In this document: positions 11,351 to 23,361 of the stretch, one piece after another
How positions within the stretch are numbered: position 1 is the stretch's first letter
Layout: every line of letters begins with the position of its first letter
NCBI RefSeq assembly: GCF_025698545.1
Contig: NC_068572.1
Coordinates: forward strand, 4,836,001-4,900,000
Direction: 5' to 3'
DNA: 64,000 bases
Source of the DNA: Gossypium raimondii
Taxonomy: Eukaryota; Streptophyta; Magnoliopsida; Malvales; Malvaceae
The notes under the pieces: model-generated
The model's input: only the letters and a program-made list of their open reading frames with translations
Told to the model about the DNA's origin: nothing
Database searches by the model: none
Position numbers and translations under genes: made by a program

Positions 11351-11910
11351 TAGGCGCTCATAGGACAGGTCAAGCCTAATCAAAATTTTAATTCCATTTG
11401 TTAGGCCTGGACCCAGCTTGAAAAATGGACCTAAGATTTTTTTTCTAAATTTGGCCCAAGTAAAAATGTTAAAATTTGGGCTCAACCTGTATTAAGTTTT
11501 TATATAATTTTTTATATAAAATTTAAAAAATATATAATACATCAAAAATACTAAAAACATTAAAATATATATTTCCCAACAAATTGAAAATAAATTTTAA
11601 AGATAAGTGCAACTTAACAAGTAAATGCCTCTAAAATAGTAACAAAATTAACAATAAAACAAGAGTTATACAATAACAACAAAATAGTAGCAATATTATA
11701 GCAAAATGGTAGCAAAATAGCAAAAAAAAATTAGTTTTTTTTGCATATTCGGGTCGAGTCAAGCTTGGGCCAAAAAAGCTTTGCCCAAGGCCCGACCCGT
11801 TTTCTAAACGGGTCATTTTTTTGTCCAAGCCTATTTTACGGGCTTATATTTTTACCCAAACCCTCCTACTTTTCAAGCGGGCGGTCCGACCCATCCCATG
11901 AGCAGTTCTA
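11351..11910. mobile_element. Non-autonomous hAT-like element, copy 2
   Basis: Left end TAGGCGCTCATAGG; right end CCATGAGCAGTTCTA reads, inverted, TAGAACTGCTCATGG. Flanks ATCTGAAT and ATTATAAT agree at only 5 of 8 positions, so the target duplication is decayed. Subterminal GCCCGACCCG and GGGCTTATATTTTTACCC blocks match copies at 9774, 34149 and 37562. The minus-strand 65-aa ORF inside is chance. Confidence 0.72.
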
Positions 11911-13654
11911 ATTATAATTGGTGTATGATAGTTTTTTTTTCCTAATTATAATAGTTTCAATAAAATCAATTAAGTATTGAATTAGATAATTAATTAATTC
12001 TGATTAACTAATTTATTAATTAAAATAAATCTAAAAAAAACTTATATATGTTTTTTAGAGTAGAATTCAAATATAAAATTTTGGGAATTCTCAAAACTTC
12101 AATCTTATCCTTGAGCTAAAGGAATGCATGGTTAATGGTTTCACACCTAAACCCTCTAAATAGTTTGCCCCTTTATTATAAATATATATGGGCTTGATGA
12201 AGTTCAACAAATAATGAATTACACAATATTTAAAATGGGGTTTGGGCTTAATTCCTTCTATTCTTTGATAACAATATTTAAAAAAGTATTTATATTTATA
12301 TCTTCTTATAATTAAATTTTGTTATAAATAAATATTTTGGGTACAATATGGGTCTCTACAAGGAGCTCCATATATATATTTCTTAGTATCAAGACAAAAT
12401 TAGATTTTTAGGGTTTTTCTTCTCTTTTACTTCTCGGTCATCAAAGGCATCTCTTGACTTGTTTTTTCACCCTGAGAACCCTACATATTTTCTCCTCCAC
12501 ATCTCCGATTCCAACTTATAAAGATGAACCGTTCAAATTTAAATATGATTTTATTATCAAAATAACATTTTAAACTGATTCATATCGAAAATAATTTTAT
12601 TCAAACATTGTTCTAAACAGATTAAACAAATAGTCCGACCCGCGAATAAATCTTAAGATGTAAGAATTAGGGCTTAGAGTGAGATAATGGGTAATGGTTA
12701 ATGGCTTAACACCCAAGCCTTGGATAGCTTGGGCCATTGTTATAATTTTAGGCTCAACTCCTCTAACTAACATATGGGTTTCATGGACTTCAAAAAGAGA
12801 CATTTGAAGAGCCCCTTCCTCTTCATGTTGGTTATAATCAGTATCATCTTTTTTTATTCTTTTTTCTTTTGGGTGTCAATATTTAGCCTTAATTTTTTAA
12901 GTTGTTATTACAATCATAATTATAATCAGTCTAAATTAAAATAAATATAAATAGGATTCACGTAACGAGACTTAAATTAAAATAAAGATATATATATATA
13001 TATTGAGAATTCACACACGGTGATATTTGAATTTGAGTGCTAAAATTTCAACTTTAATTAAGAATTTATGTGAATAAAATGTTCTAGAAAGGAAAAGAAA
13101 AAGTTAGATACGATTGTTCATTTACGTAGGTTTTAAGTATATATAAATCTGCATCAATTTTAATTTAACGTAAAATATGATACTTTAATTCGTGCAATTG
13201 TATACCTAATACTTTTTAGTAAATTTTTCACAATCAATAAAGTGAGAAATAATTATATCTAATCCAAAGGTAAATAATTGTATTAATTTAAATTTTAAAT
13301 GACTAATATTTAATTAAAATAATTTTTTAAAAGAATTGAATCGATCTCGATTGGTACCATTTTACTCGAAGGAAGCCACGTTAAATTAAATTTTATCACA
13401 TATTATTGAATGAAAATCAAATTTTAAATATATAATTAAATTAAATCAAAATTATGTGTTAGATTGTTGACCTGAATTACTATCTTACTAATAAAAATAA
13501 ATTTAATTATAAAATATATAATATTATTAATATTTGTTATTGACGAAATAATCAAATAAAATAACTCAATTTTTAAAAATTCAGAAAAATTCTTAGCTAC
13601 CGAGGGATTCAATCTATTAGCATTTAACATTTGTACCAAAAACAATCTCCTAAA
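11911..13654. other. AT-rich spacer with two related short blocks
   Basis: No gene recognised. Blocks near 12140-12230 and 12690-12790 share GGTTAATGG(T/C)TT(C/A)ACAC and similar following text, so they are probably diverged copies of one repeat. The minus-strand 68-aa ORF at 12597-12803 lies in that repeat and has no family signature. Confidence 0.45.
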
Positions 13655-13663
13655 ATTATTAAA

Positions 13664-13871
13664 GGGTTAATATAACTTTCAGTCCTTAAACTTATCAATT
13701 AGATTCATTTTGATTTTTGTATTTTCTTTTGGTGCACTTTAAACCTGAATTTGACAAGTAGACCCCATATTGGTCAAAAATATAAAAGGCTGACGACATC
13801 AGAATTTGATGAAATCCGGAACTAAAATAGACCTAATTGAAAAGTTTAAGGACTAAAAGGAAAAATAACCC
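13664..13871. mobile_element. Mutator-like MITE just upstream of the SANT gene
   Basis: 208 bp with terminal inverted repeats of about 50 bp starting GGGTTA (core AGTCCTTAAACTT on both arms). It is flanked by 9-bp direct repeats ATTATTAAA (13655-13663) and ATTACTAAA (13872-13880), 8 of 9 identical; 9-bp duplications point to the Mutator superfamily. No coding capacity. It lies close to the likely transcription start of the next gene and contains TATAAAAGG at about 13780. Confidence 0.8.
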
Positions 13872-13919
13872 ATTACTAAAATACGAGGGTCGAAAGCCAA
13901 CGTAAAATGGAACATAGAT

Positions 13920-14121
13920 TAACAATGTTCATTTTCGGTCAATCGAAACCCGCCTTTGGTCTCTCAACTCTCTTAAATCAAACCCAACAAAACACAAGCT
14001 TTAATCTCCTTTTTTCCCCCTTTTTTAACAGCAAAATTAAAGAGAAAATTTCCTTCCTTTTTTTTCCTTCAACAATTCAGCTTTCTCGTATTCATGAGAA
14101 CCAAGTTCTCTCTTGTACAAG
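13920..14121 (+). other. Probable 5' UTR exon of the SANT-domain gene
   Basis: Pyrimidine-rich leader with CTCTCAACTCTC. It ends CAAG before the donor GTAACT (14122). The first coding exon begins right at an acceptor (TTGTGCAG, 15685) whose next three bases are the start ATG, so an upstream non-coding exon is required. The transcription start is not determined; 13920 is only an estimate. Confidence 0.5.
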
Positions 14122-15685
14122 GTAACTAAAATCTTCTCTTAATCTTCACCCATTTCCATGTCTTTTTTCTAGTGGTTTTTAGCTTTGCTTTTTATTTACG
14201 GTAACTGGAAAACAGTGAAGTGAGAAAAAAAAGTAATGTTTTTTTTTGGTAAATTAGGAAAAAAAAAAAGGTTGACAATCGAGGTATATAGATGTTAACA
14301 ATAAAAACCCATTTTTCCAGGTTGATTTTGGGACGTGGGTTTTAACGTTCAAGTTCATCCATAAAGGTTTCAAGTTCATCCATAAAAGGTTAGCCATATG
14401 TTTTCTCTTTAACCAAAATAAAAATAAAAAACGCTCTATTGCTTGCTTATTTACTTCAATGTCCTATTTGCCTTTCTTTTCTTTTTTTTTTTGGGGGGGG
14501 GGGAGGGTTGATTATATGTTTGGTCAAACTGAGTTACATGTTAATTTTCACTGTACAATGGTGGTTGATTCCATTTTACTGTAGAAATTGTTTGACATGT
14601 TTATGTATTGACAAACTATGTTTCATTGTCGTAGTTTAGATTCTGGTTTTATGTGTTTTTTTCACTGTTCAATTGGCACGTTAACATGTGCCTTATCATC
14701 ATGGCGTTAACCACAAGGTTTTTTTTAGGTTCTTGTTGTTGGTATTTATCTGTCTTAATTATAGTAAATGAAAAAAATATGCTGGAATTTGATTTTCTTA
14801 TGATAGATTTAACCATTGTATAGCTTTTGATATATTTACATTGGTGATGGCCTTAGTTTGTACATGTGCGCGCGCTTGTGCGTGTTTGTTTCCTTTTGAT
14901 GAGTGCTTATCTTTGTCGATTGAATTCATGAAGTTTTTCGACCAGTTTCGTGTTAGGCTGGACAACAAAATCATCTTAGACCCTTTCGGGAAATGCATAT
15001 CGAGTCAAACATATTACCTTCTGTGTTTAGGCACTCTTTTTGCGAGACTGGCTTAAAAACCTGCCTGGTTGAAACTTTTTTTTTATTAGTTCTACGTTTA
15101 GTTGAAAAATGGGACTATATCGAACTCCATTTCTCAATTTTTTAGTATCCAGTAACCAACACGGGACCCTAAGGATGCCATGCTGAACAATCACAAGCAC
15201 ATTAGGCTATATAATGGTTCTAGTGCCTAGTGTGCAGTTGAATTCTTGGGGGTCACAGATAGATCTCGAATTTAAGAAAAATGGTAGAATTTTCCGCACA
15301 TTGAATGCTGGTAATTACGAATTTTCATGTGCAAAAGGGTTCCTCCGTTTTCTTCTGTTCATTCTTTATCTTGAATTGCAGTGGATACTTTTGAGAAATT
15401 GTGCTTAAGCCTTTAAGTTTGAGGAAATTGTATTTAGCAGTTGCATGTAGGACTAGCAGTAGAAACTGATGCTTTCTATAATTCTATTTCGAAATATTGA
15501 ACAGTTCTCATACACAATGATAGTATTTCTTTTTATTCCATTTATATAAGGGTGGTGTACCTATGTTTTATATTTAGGACCATCTTGAAGCATATTACGG
15601 CTAAGAAGCCAGTTTTATGCAGTCTTAACTCCATTTTAGTTTTTTTTCTTTCCAGTTTCATTGTTTTTGCTCGCTTATTGTGCAG
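14122..15685 (+). other. 5' UTR intron of the SANT-domain gene
   Basis: Donor GTAACT, acceptor TTGTGCAG; T-rich throughout and including a poly-T/poly-G run near 14470-14507. It spans 1,564 bp, with the start codon immediately after the acceptor. The small ORFs inside have no coding character. Leader introns of this kind often raise expression in plants (general knowledge, not shown here). Confidence 0.5.
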
Positions 15686-18460
15686 ATGGATACTACTGTT
15701 TCGGATAACGACATAGTGGGCATTAAAGATGAATCTGCTGAACAATTACATGCTTCATGTTCCTTTTTGGATGAAATTTTCGGAGATCCACAGGTGATTC
15801 CTCGTGTTGGAGATCAATACCAAGCAGAAATTCCACCTCTAGTTGGAGAATGTCGCAGTTTACAGGTTGTAAAGGAACCAATTGACACAAAAGTCGTTAC
15901 GAGTGTGCCAAACCCTTTCCCAATGGGGTTGCCTATCCCTCTTATCTGGACAAAGACTAAAGCTGAAAGCATAAATGGTGCGGTTGACTTTGAAAACGGT
16001 GGAGAGAGCCACATTACATTAAGCCATTGGTGTGCAGAATATAAAGTCGAAAGTTTAGGTTCCGTGTCGGGTAATGGGAACGACACGAGAGAGTATTTAA
16101 AGCATAAACCTACAACCAAAACTAAGATGGTTGTTGATTTACTCTCTCCAATGGAGCCAAAATCTAAGCCAAATCAGGTGGATGGTGATCTCTATCCGCT
16201 TCCAGGCTCTTCTAGTGAAGTGTGGAAGGATATCGAACTCAACAGTTTTCTTCTCGGGTTATACATCTTCGGGAAAAATCTTATCCTTGTGAAAAACTTT
16301 GTTGAGAGTAAAGGGATGGGAGAGATATTGTCTTTCTATTATGGAAAATTCTACAAGTCGGATGGATATTGTAGATGGTCAGACTGCCGAAAATTAAGAG
16401 GCAGGCGGTGTGTTCATGGACAAAAGCTGTTCACTGGATGGAGGCAACAGGAATTATTGTCACGATTGTCTTCTCACGTTTCAGAAGAATGTCGAGATAT
16501 GTTGCTTGAGGTGCATTTCTGACTTTTTTTACACAATCATTTGATCTTTCTAAATAATTAGACATTTATTTATGTTGGTATTCTTGTCTAACTTTCAAGA
16601 ACCTCTATCGGTTTTCGTTTGAGCTCCGGTTTTTGTTATCGAGTCTACTTATAGTTCAAACTCTCAGTTCATTGCGGAACTATTGCACCTAATTTTGCAG
16701 TTATATTTGGTCTATATTTGTGAGAGAAATGTTTGCGCATGATGTTTTATGAACTATGATTATTGTAGGTTTCTAAGACATTTGGCGAGGGAAAAGTATC
16801 CTTCAAAGAATACGTATTCACTATAAAGAACACAGTTGGTATTACTATGCTCGTAGAAGCTGTAGGTATTGGTAAAGGAAAGCAAGATCTCACTGGCAAT
16901 GCCATGGAACCCATAAAACCCAATCACGTAGTTTCTTTTCGTCCTGAAATACCAGTTGGCAAAGCATGTTCTACTCTTACATCTGTGGACATTATCAACT
17001 TTCTAACCGGAGATTTCAGGTTGAGCAAAGCTAGATGTAGCGATCTTTTCTGGGAAGCTGTTTGGCCTCGCCTTTTAGCTCGAGGTTGGCATTCTGAACA
17101 GCCTAAGGATCAGGTTTTTTCTGGTTCAAAGAATTCTCTGGTGTTTCTTATGCCTGGTGTTAAGAAGTTTTCAAGGAGACTAGTGAAAGGCAACCACTAT
17201 TTTGATTCCGTCAGTGATGTTCTTAATAAAGTTGCATCAGAACCAGGGCTTCTTGAGCTTGAAATTGAGCTGCCTAAAGACGGCAGAGAGGAAAACGAAA
17301 ATAAGTGGGAGCCTGCAATAAAACAAGATCCTGGCTTTATATCGAACAAACATGGTCGTTACCTCAAACCACGAAATCCTGGTTGCAATCGAGATCTAAT
17401 GAAGTTTACGATTGTAGATACTAGTTTGGTCCGAGGGACTGAACGGTCCAAGGTTAGAGAGCTGAGAAGCTTACTTCCCGAAGTTGCTGCCAACTTATCC
17501 ACCCCCTCTAGTCTATACAGTGATTCTGAGGAGGATACATCTGATGACTCGGAAGATGTATCCGAAGAAAATAGCGTTTCTCATGCTGCAGAGGCCACGG
17601 CTGATGAGGGAGAATGTGCGGAAATATCAGACTGTGTAAATAGTAATTCGAATATTGCAATTCCCCTTACCTCTGATATGAGCATTGTATCAGTGAAAAA
17701 CCATGAAAGCCACCATGCAAGTCTGCTTGATGACGACTGGAAAATGGTTACGAAAGAGCAAGGTTTAACCGATTACGCCAATGGAGAATCGAGTTGTAGT
17801 GTTGAAAATGTTTCTGCTAACAGGATGTTAAATGAAGACAATTTGCACTATCGGTCTAACTCACTCGATGATTCCGAAAATATGGTTTTTCAAACGGGAT
17901 CAGTAAACTTGTCTCCTGCCGGTTCTTTGTCCAAAGGCAGTCCTGATAATCGAAAGGAAGGCATTGTCGCTGAAAACTGCTTGCATAGAGAAGAATCTCC
18001 AACGAAATCTCAGTTGCATACATTGATAGACTTGAATGTTGGTCAAGTTTCAATGGATTTCGAAACGGAGGGCCCCTTCGTCACAGAGACCACGCAAAAT
18101 AGTGAGAATTTGTTTGCACATACATCGTTCAATCAGTCCGAAGTTACCATGCAACCTGATAAAGTTGCTGAGGTGAATCAGCAGCCAGTAGTGCACAATC
18201 GAAGGCAAAGTACCAGGAACCGACCATTAACCACTAAAGCATTAGAGGCTCTTGAATGTGGGTTCTTCAGTCCCAAGAGGAAGCGAACGGCAGCGGAGAC
18301 TCCAGAGATTAACTCACAAAGAATTCGCAGTAGGCCGGTTGGGAATACCACTTTTAGGAAGCGAAAGGCGGTGGAGACTCCACAGAATAGCTCGGAAAGT
18401 GTTCGCAGTAGGCCTGTTGTGAGTGCCATTTTCAGAAATGGTGCAGTGGGAAAAGAATAG
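15686..18460 (+). CDS. SANT-domain nuclear protein (At2g47820-like, 'Arg-Glu dipeptide repeat'-type)
   Basis: Two coding exons, 15686-16510 and 16769-18460, joined GAG|GTT across GTGCAT...TTGTAG, give 838 aa. A SANT/Myb-like domain occupies about residues 179-232 (EVWKDIELNSFLLGLYIFGK, then ILSFYYGKFYKSDGY), followed by a conserved block of RCVHGQ, GWRQQELLSRL and KVSFKEYVFTIKNTVG that extends across the splice site. Then come TSVDIINFLTGDFRLSKARC, a Ser/Asp/Glu-rich tract (about 17517-17580) and a basic C-terminus with PKRKRTA and RKRKAVETP, likely nuclear localisation signals. I recognise the family from Arabidopsis At2g47820/At1g09040; it is thought to be chromatin-linked, but no biochemical role is certain. 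An AATAAA lies at 18653. The GTG at 15680 is not the start: it precedes the splice acceptor. The frame is intact, so the gene is probably functional. Confidence 0.88.
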
Positions 18461-19035
18461 CCGGTTGGTCTTTCAATTTGGTAACAACTCTTCTTTTCTG
18501 TTCATGCTTTATTGATTAATCCTTAGAAAATTAGGATTGTAGTTTTTCTTATGATAGATTAATTTTTTTTTTAAATTTATTGAATGATTTTGGGATTATT
18601 GATTTTGTATGAGATTTCTAACATCGCAAGTAATAACTTTAAGAGGTTTATTAATAAAAATCCTTTAAAATTAGGATTGATTATAAATTTAGCATTTTAT
18701 TTAAAAATGGTTGTTGTTGCCGTGTGATTATTGTAAATCTTATGTTTGAAAAATAGTTGTTGGCTTTATTCAAGCGGATTAGATGTATTTGTTCTAAATG
18801 TTTAACATCGGTTCATATGATTTTTTATAATTTTTTTTTTTTAAAATTAACTCAAAATCCAAAATTCTTATCTCCGCCCCGCGCCGGTCCAATCTCGAAT
18901 CCGAGCACAATACATGGAGAGAAATCAGCTGCCTTTTACATAAGCAGCAATAGAGGAAGTAACATGAAGACTGTTGATATTATGAAGTTATATTTTTATA
19001 ATTAAATTTAAATATAATAATTATTATTATTTTTT
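18461..19035. other. 3' flank of SANT gene and AT-rich spacer
   Basis: Contains the likely polyadenylation signal AATAAA at 18653-18658. No further gene is seen; the 82-aa plus-strand ORF at 18757 has no recognisable features. Confidence 0.5.
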
Positions 19036-19690
19036 AAAAGGTAAACTATCAAAATAATTATTTTTGTTTATCTCAAGTTATATTTTAATTATTTACACTT
19101 TTGCGTTGTAACATTTTATTCACTAATTCATTAATTATCGTTAACAGTATAATGGTAAGTTGATATAGCACGTTAAATCATCATTTCAAACAAAAAAATT
19201 ATGTTAATTTATACAATCGATTCTTTTTCTTCTTTTTTTTCGTTTTGAGCAATTTAATTTTTCTTTTATATTCTTTTAACTGTTTTTCTTTATTTTTATT
19301 TTCTTTTACTTCTCCTTTTATTTTCTTCCTTTCTCCATTTTTTTAATGTAGTTTTCTATGTTTTTCATTTGTTAAAGCTACTCTCTGTCTCTATACTTTT
19401 ATTTTTAAAAACAATTTAATTTTTTTGAGTTAGGCGAGCTTGTGTATTAATTTTAACAAATGAAAAATATTTTTAAAAAAACACTTTAAAAGAAAAGAAG
19501 ACCAATTATAGAATTTAGCCTAAAATTTTAGTTTGAAATGATGCTTTAGCGTGCCACGTCAGCTTATCGTTACATCGTTAACGACAATTAACAGCTCAGT
19601 GACTAAAATATTACAATGCGATAACGTAAATGATTAAAATATAACATGAAACAAACAAAAATGACTACTTTGACAGTTTATCATTTTTTG
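19036..19690. mobile_element. Long-TIR non-autonomous DNA element
   Basis: Two arms of about 150-165 bp (about 19040-19192 and 19525-19688) are inverted copies. GTAAACTATCAAAATAATTA on the left answers GATAAACTGTCAAAGTAGTC read on the other strand, and both arms share CATCATTTCAAAC inward. The middle is T-rich without an ORF. Long arms suggest a Mutator-like or foldback element; a clean target duplication was not found. The transcript would fold into a long hairpin. Confidence 0.75.
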
Positions 19691-20040
19691 AAACAATAAA
19701 TTTTGATAAATCAAGTTTCGACTTAATGGAAATTTTAAAATCAAGCTTTCATCCAGTCCAACCAGACCAACATTTTAGGATTTTACAAGTACTTTTTAAT
19801 TTTAGAATAAATTATATTAATAGTTTGTCAATTATGTTTTTTTTTCTATATTTGATTATAAAATTTATAAAATAATTATCAAATTATATATATTGGCAAT
19901 TTAACTATAAAAACTTACAAAATATATACATAATTTTTTTTCTGATTTCCTAATTATTTTGAATTTGAGTATTTTCATTTTTATTTTAGAGATAAAAAAT
20001 AAAATTAAATAATTGATTATGATATTTATAAATTTTTATA

Positions 20041-20230
20041 ATTAGATGAGGCCTGAGGGTAATAGTAATGAAAGAGAATTCCTTGAAAGCCCAAATCCGA
20101 TGAACAGGGGTAAAATCGTGATAAAGCTTGCCCCTTCTTATCCGTCTCTCTCCAACAGGTAAAAACCCTAACCCTAATTTAAAGAATTGTCTATTTATAC
20201 ACGCCTCCGCTAAGTCCAACCCCGCAGCCA
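20041..20230 (+). promoter_or_regulatory. Telo-box / site II / TATA promoter-like cluster
   Basis: Within 150 bp lie AAAGCCCAAATC (inverted TGGGCT, a site II element, about 20087), AAAACCCTAACCCTAA (telo-box, about 20161) and TCTATTTATAC (TATA-like, about 20188). This trio is known from plant ribosomal-protein and snoRNA-cluster promoters. What follows is not a recognisable protein gene: the ATG at 20242 opens only 16 codons. It may drive the snoRNA-like sequence at 20346 or be the remains of a lost gene. Confidence 0.45.
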
Positions 20231-20345
20231 AAAGCCGACGCCATGAATTCGCTTTTTTCTTTGCTCGAATCTTTCGATTCGCCAATTTCATAGTTTTGAT
20301 CTTTTTTTTTTCTTCTGACCTTTGATTTCTTCCTCTCTCATTATT

Positions 20346-20440
20346 GAAGGCGATGATGTTGAAAACTACCTATTTTATGAATGGTTATTTAGCCATTTTT
20401 TTTGTGATTAAAAATCACCAATGGATCCTTCTGAGCCTTC
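20346..20440 (+). ncRNA. Candidate C/D-box snoRNA
   Basis: A 6-bp terminal stem GAAGGC (20346-20351) / GCCTTC (20435-20440) brackets a C-like box ATGATGT (20353-20359) and a D box CTGA (20431-20434). Between them CTACCTATTT (20366-20375) is followed after one base by ATGA, a weak D' box. CTACCTATTT is complementary to AAATAGGTAG, which I recall from plant 25S rRNA (domain II). It would guide 2'-O-methylation. The C box is one base off consensus and no good C' box is seen, so this is a candidate only. Confidence 0.33.
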
Positions 20441-22341
20441 TCTCATATTATTGATTAGTTAAAGTGGAGATTGAGATGATGATATTTTGGTTCTGAAAAA
20501 AACATAAATGTTGACTAAAAAGTCAGACTACAATTATCTGATCATTTTTGGCTCCCTTTTCTCTTTATTTTCCCATCAACTTTTCTTTAGTTCATAAGAA
20601 ATCATATTTTTTTTTAAGTAATACTAGAGATTGAGTTTTGGTTTATCCCTAAATTTCAGAATCAGGGATACCAAATTTTGGAATTCTTTCTTTTTAATAA
20701 CTGAAATTAGAATCATTATTTAATTTATTTTGATCAAGTCATTGCTTAAAATCCAATGCATCTTTTAACATCATTTATTCTAGTGTAATCTAAAGTTTGG
20801 CACTCTAATTTACAAAAAGAAAAAAAATCATTTTAATATTTCATTTTTTATTAATTTTTTAAAATAAATAATTTTGTTTCTAAAGCAATTTTTAAAAATA
20901 AAAAATTTAATTAATTGCAGTTGTGGCATGGCAATTCATTAGATTAATTTTGTAAAGTTGATGGTGAATCCTAAAACATCACATAATCTTAAAAAGATTC
21001 CATTTATTTGAATTGAATAAATCAATTAAACTTAAATTAAGTAGTTAATTTATACACATTATAATTAAAATCTCAAAACCTCGAGTTTGCCATTAAAGCA
21101 AAATCACATTAGCAATATTTAACCTTATTTTATTTTTGTTGATTGTGATTAGCATGAGTACTGTTATCAATATAGAATAACATTATCTATCTATTTATGA
21201 GATGAGAAAAATTATAAAAATTCTAAGTATTGTGACAAAATACATATATAATACAAAAATTGTACTTTGGATACACTAATCATCATTAGCATGTAAATTT
21301 GAACTGTGATGTTCGATCCATTTTGAAAATATAAAAGATTTTGGGAACAAAAATCTATTATTTTTATTTAATTTTTATGATGTAAAAATAAATATTTTAT
21401 ATTTAAATTAGTAAAATAACTTAAAATATCATAAAAATAGCTATTTTCAAAAGAAATTATATAAGAATAATTGATTGCTTTTATTTATTTAAAATTACTT
21501 TTTTAAAGATATTTATGAAAAATTTACTTGGAAAATTTCAAAAAAATGGAGAAATTATTCGTAAAAAAACTAAAATGAAATTTTTTGTTTAAAAATTAAA
21601 TTTGAGTAGAATAACAAATCTAATTCTACCAATTCTTTTAGCATTTTACTGATTACACTGCCGGACCAACCCGATCCGGTCTGGATTATCATCCATGGAT
21701 CCTTAGAGAAATGATCAATCCTTAAAAGGAGATAAAAAAAGAGGAAAACACAATTGAACAAGGACATGATATATAACAGCAATCAGATTTGGGTCCAATT
21801 TTGTAGAAAAACTTGATTAAAATAAGAGTCATTGCCTAGTAATGAGATTTTTTTAAAAAACGTCAGTCCAAAATTTGTCCTCTAAATGTCACATGGAGGA
21901 TATTTTTAGGTGAAAAAGTTGGAAAACATGGACGCCAACACCAGTACGTTGGGTTTTATTTGGAAGATCATATCTCCATGCTCATTTGAAGTTGCATCAC
22001 ATAAAAGGTGTCGTGCCAGACATGGATACTCTAATAAAAATGAAAAATCAGAGCACCATAGCCATCGATCCATAGGCAGCTTCCCGATGAATGCAACTGC
22101 CCATATTATTCAACCTGAAATGAAATCAACGGATACCGCGTAATTTAACAGAGACTAACATATAGATCCAGAGCATAAAGTTACAAACATGAACATTCCA
22201 ACAGTAGTGGCATGCTTCATACTCGGATTACTAGCTTTTCCCACTTGAGAGTGTAAACCAGACGTGTGTATGTAAACTATTAGAACTCGGTCCGAAGAAT
22301 ACCCAGAATCAGGCTTGGTCATTGAGGTTGTCAAATTCTAT
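20441..22341. other. AT-rich spacer
   Basis: No protein gene recognised. A second ATGATGA...CTGA pair at about 20475-20541 lacks a terminal stem and was not called. The 77-aa ORF at 21910-22143 has no family signature. Confidence 0.5.
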
Positions 22342-22718
22342 TACACACATACCAGCACCTGACACACGTACCCAAGTCCAAGCAACATAGGACCAAACTA
22401 ACCCAATAAACTGATTTTCAATTCGAAACCAGCTAAACCAAACCGAATTATAAATGGTTTCGGTCGGTTAAATTAGTTTAAACTGATTAATGTTCACCCT
22501 AAGAATTACTGAAACTATAAGCCCTCCCAAGTCAAACGCCTACACACATACCAGCACCTGACACCCGTACCCAAGTCCAAGCAACATAGGACCAAACTAA
22601 CCTAATAAACTGATTTTCAATTCGAAACCAGCTCAATCAAACCAAATTATAATTGTTTCGGTCGGTTAAATTAGTTACCCTAAGAACTATTGAAACTACA
22701 ATGCCTCCCAAGTCCAAC
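22342..22718. repeat. Direct tandem duplication, 199-bp spacing
   Basis: TACACACATACCAGCACCTG begins at 22342 and again at 22541. Both copies run through AATAAACTGATTTTCAATTC and GTTTCGGTCGGTTAAATTAG; the second copy lacks about 20 bp near its end and stops near 22718. The copies are highly similar, so the duplication is fairly young. The unit itself resembles the AACCGAACC-rich repeats common in plant spacer DNA. Confidence 0.85.
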
Positions 22719-22750
22719 TACATGTCTTGGACGCAATTTGCCGAGACATT

Positions 22751-23361
22751 TAGGGCTAGTTCCTCATTGCTTTTGGAAAGTATTTTTGAAAAGTGTTGTG
22801 AAAAAGTGCTTATGAAAAGTGTGGTTTAAAATTTAAGTGTATAATATTACAGTCAAAAAATGCTTTTGAGAAATAAAATATCCATTTTAGACATATATTG
22901 TGAAGTAAAAATATGCTTCACATAATGTTCAATTTTGTTAATATTATGATATTTTAGTAAGAATATAAAAAAATAATTTATTGTAACTCATTAATATTTT
23001 AATATATGGAATATAAATTTTAAATATTTGTAAGCAATGAATATTAATTATTTGTGATGTTTAATTTGAATATATAATCTATATGTTAAAAACGATTAAA
23101 ATATAACCATTATAAATTTAAATATATAATGTTATGTATTTGAAATAAATTTCAATAGGAAAATAATTATATACCCAATATAAATATTAAATAAAATATA
23201 TTAGATTATAAATAAGGGATAAAATGTCATATTGGCTCCAAAACTGCTTTTCCAAAAGCAAAAGCTAAAAAAAATTGCACTTTTGACTTCAAAAGTTGTC
23301 TGTTGAGCATTGCTTATGGCTCCAAAAACACTTTCAAAAAGCAATGAGAAACAAAGCCTTA
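22751..23361. mobile_element. hAT-like MITE with TAGGGC ends
   Basis: Ends TAGGGCTAGTTCCTCATTGC and, inverted, TAAGGCTTTGTTTCTCATTG; both continue with CTTTT. Subterminal GCTTTT/AAAAGC motifs repeat at both sides. 611 bp, AT-rich core with no ORF. I found no matching 8-bp flanks, so the superfamily is inferred from the ends only. Confidence 0.65.

Noticed and set aside
13436-13645. 69-aa minus-strand ORF and similar AT-rich ORFs
   Set aside because: Low-complexity Ile/Asn/Lys-rich translations expected by chance in AT-rich DNA.
20242-20292. Short ORF (16 codons) behind the telo-box promoter
   Set aside because: No splice donor or family match; could be a uORF or chance, so not listed as a gene.
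20462-20560. Second possible C/D snoRNA after 20440 (ATGATGA ... CTGA)
   Set aside because: No terminal stem, C and first CTGA boxes too close, and the rRNA complementarity I tried has several mismatches.
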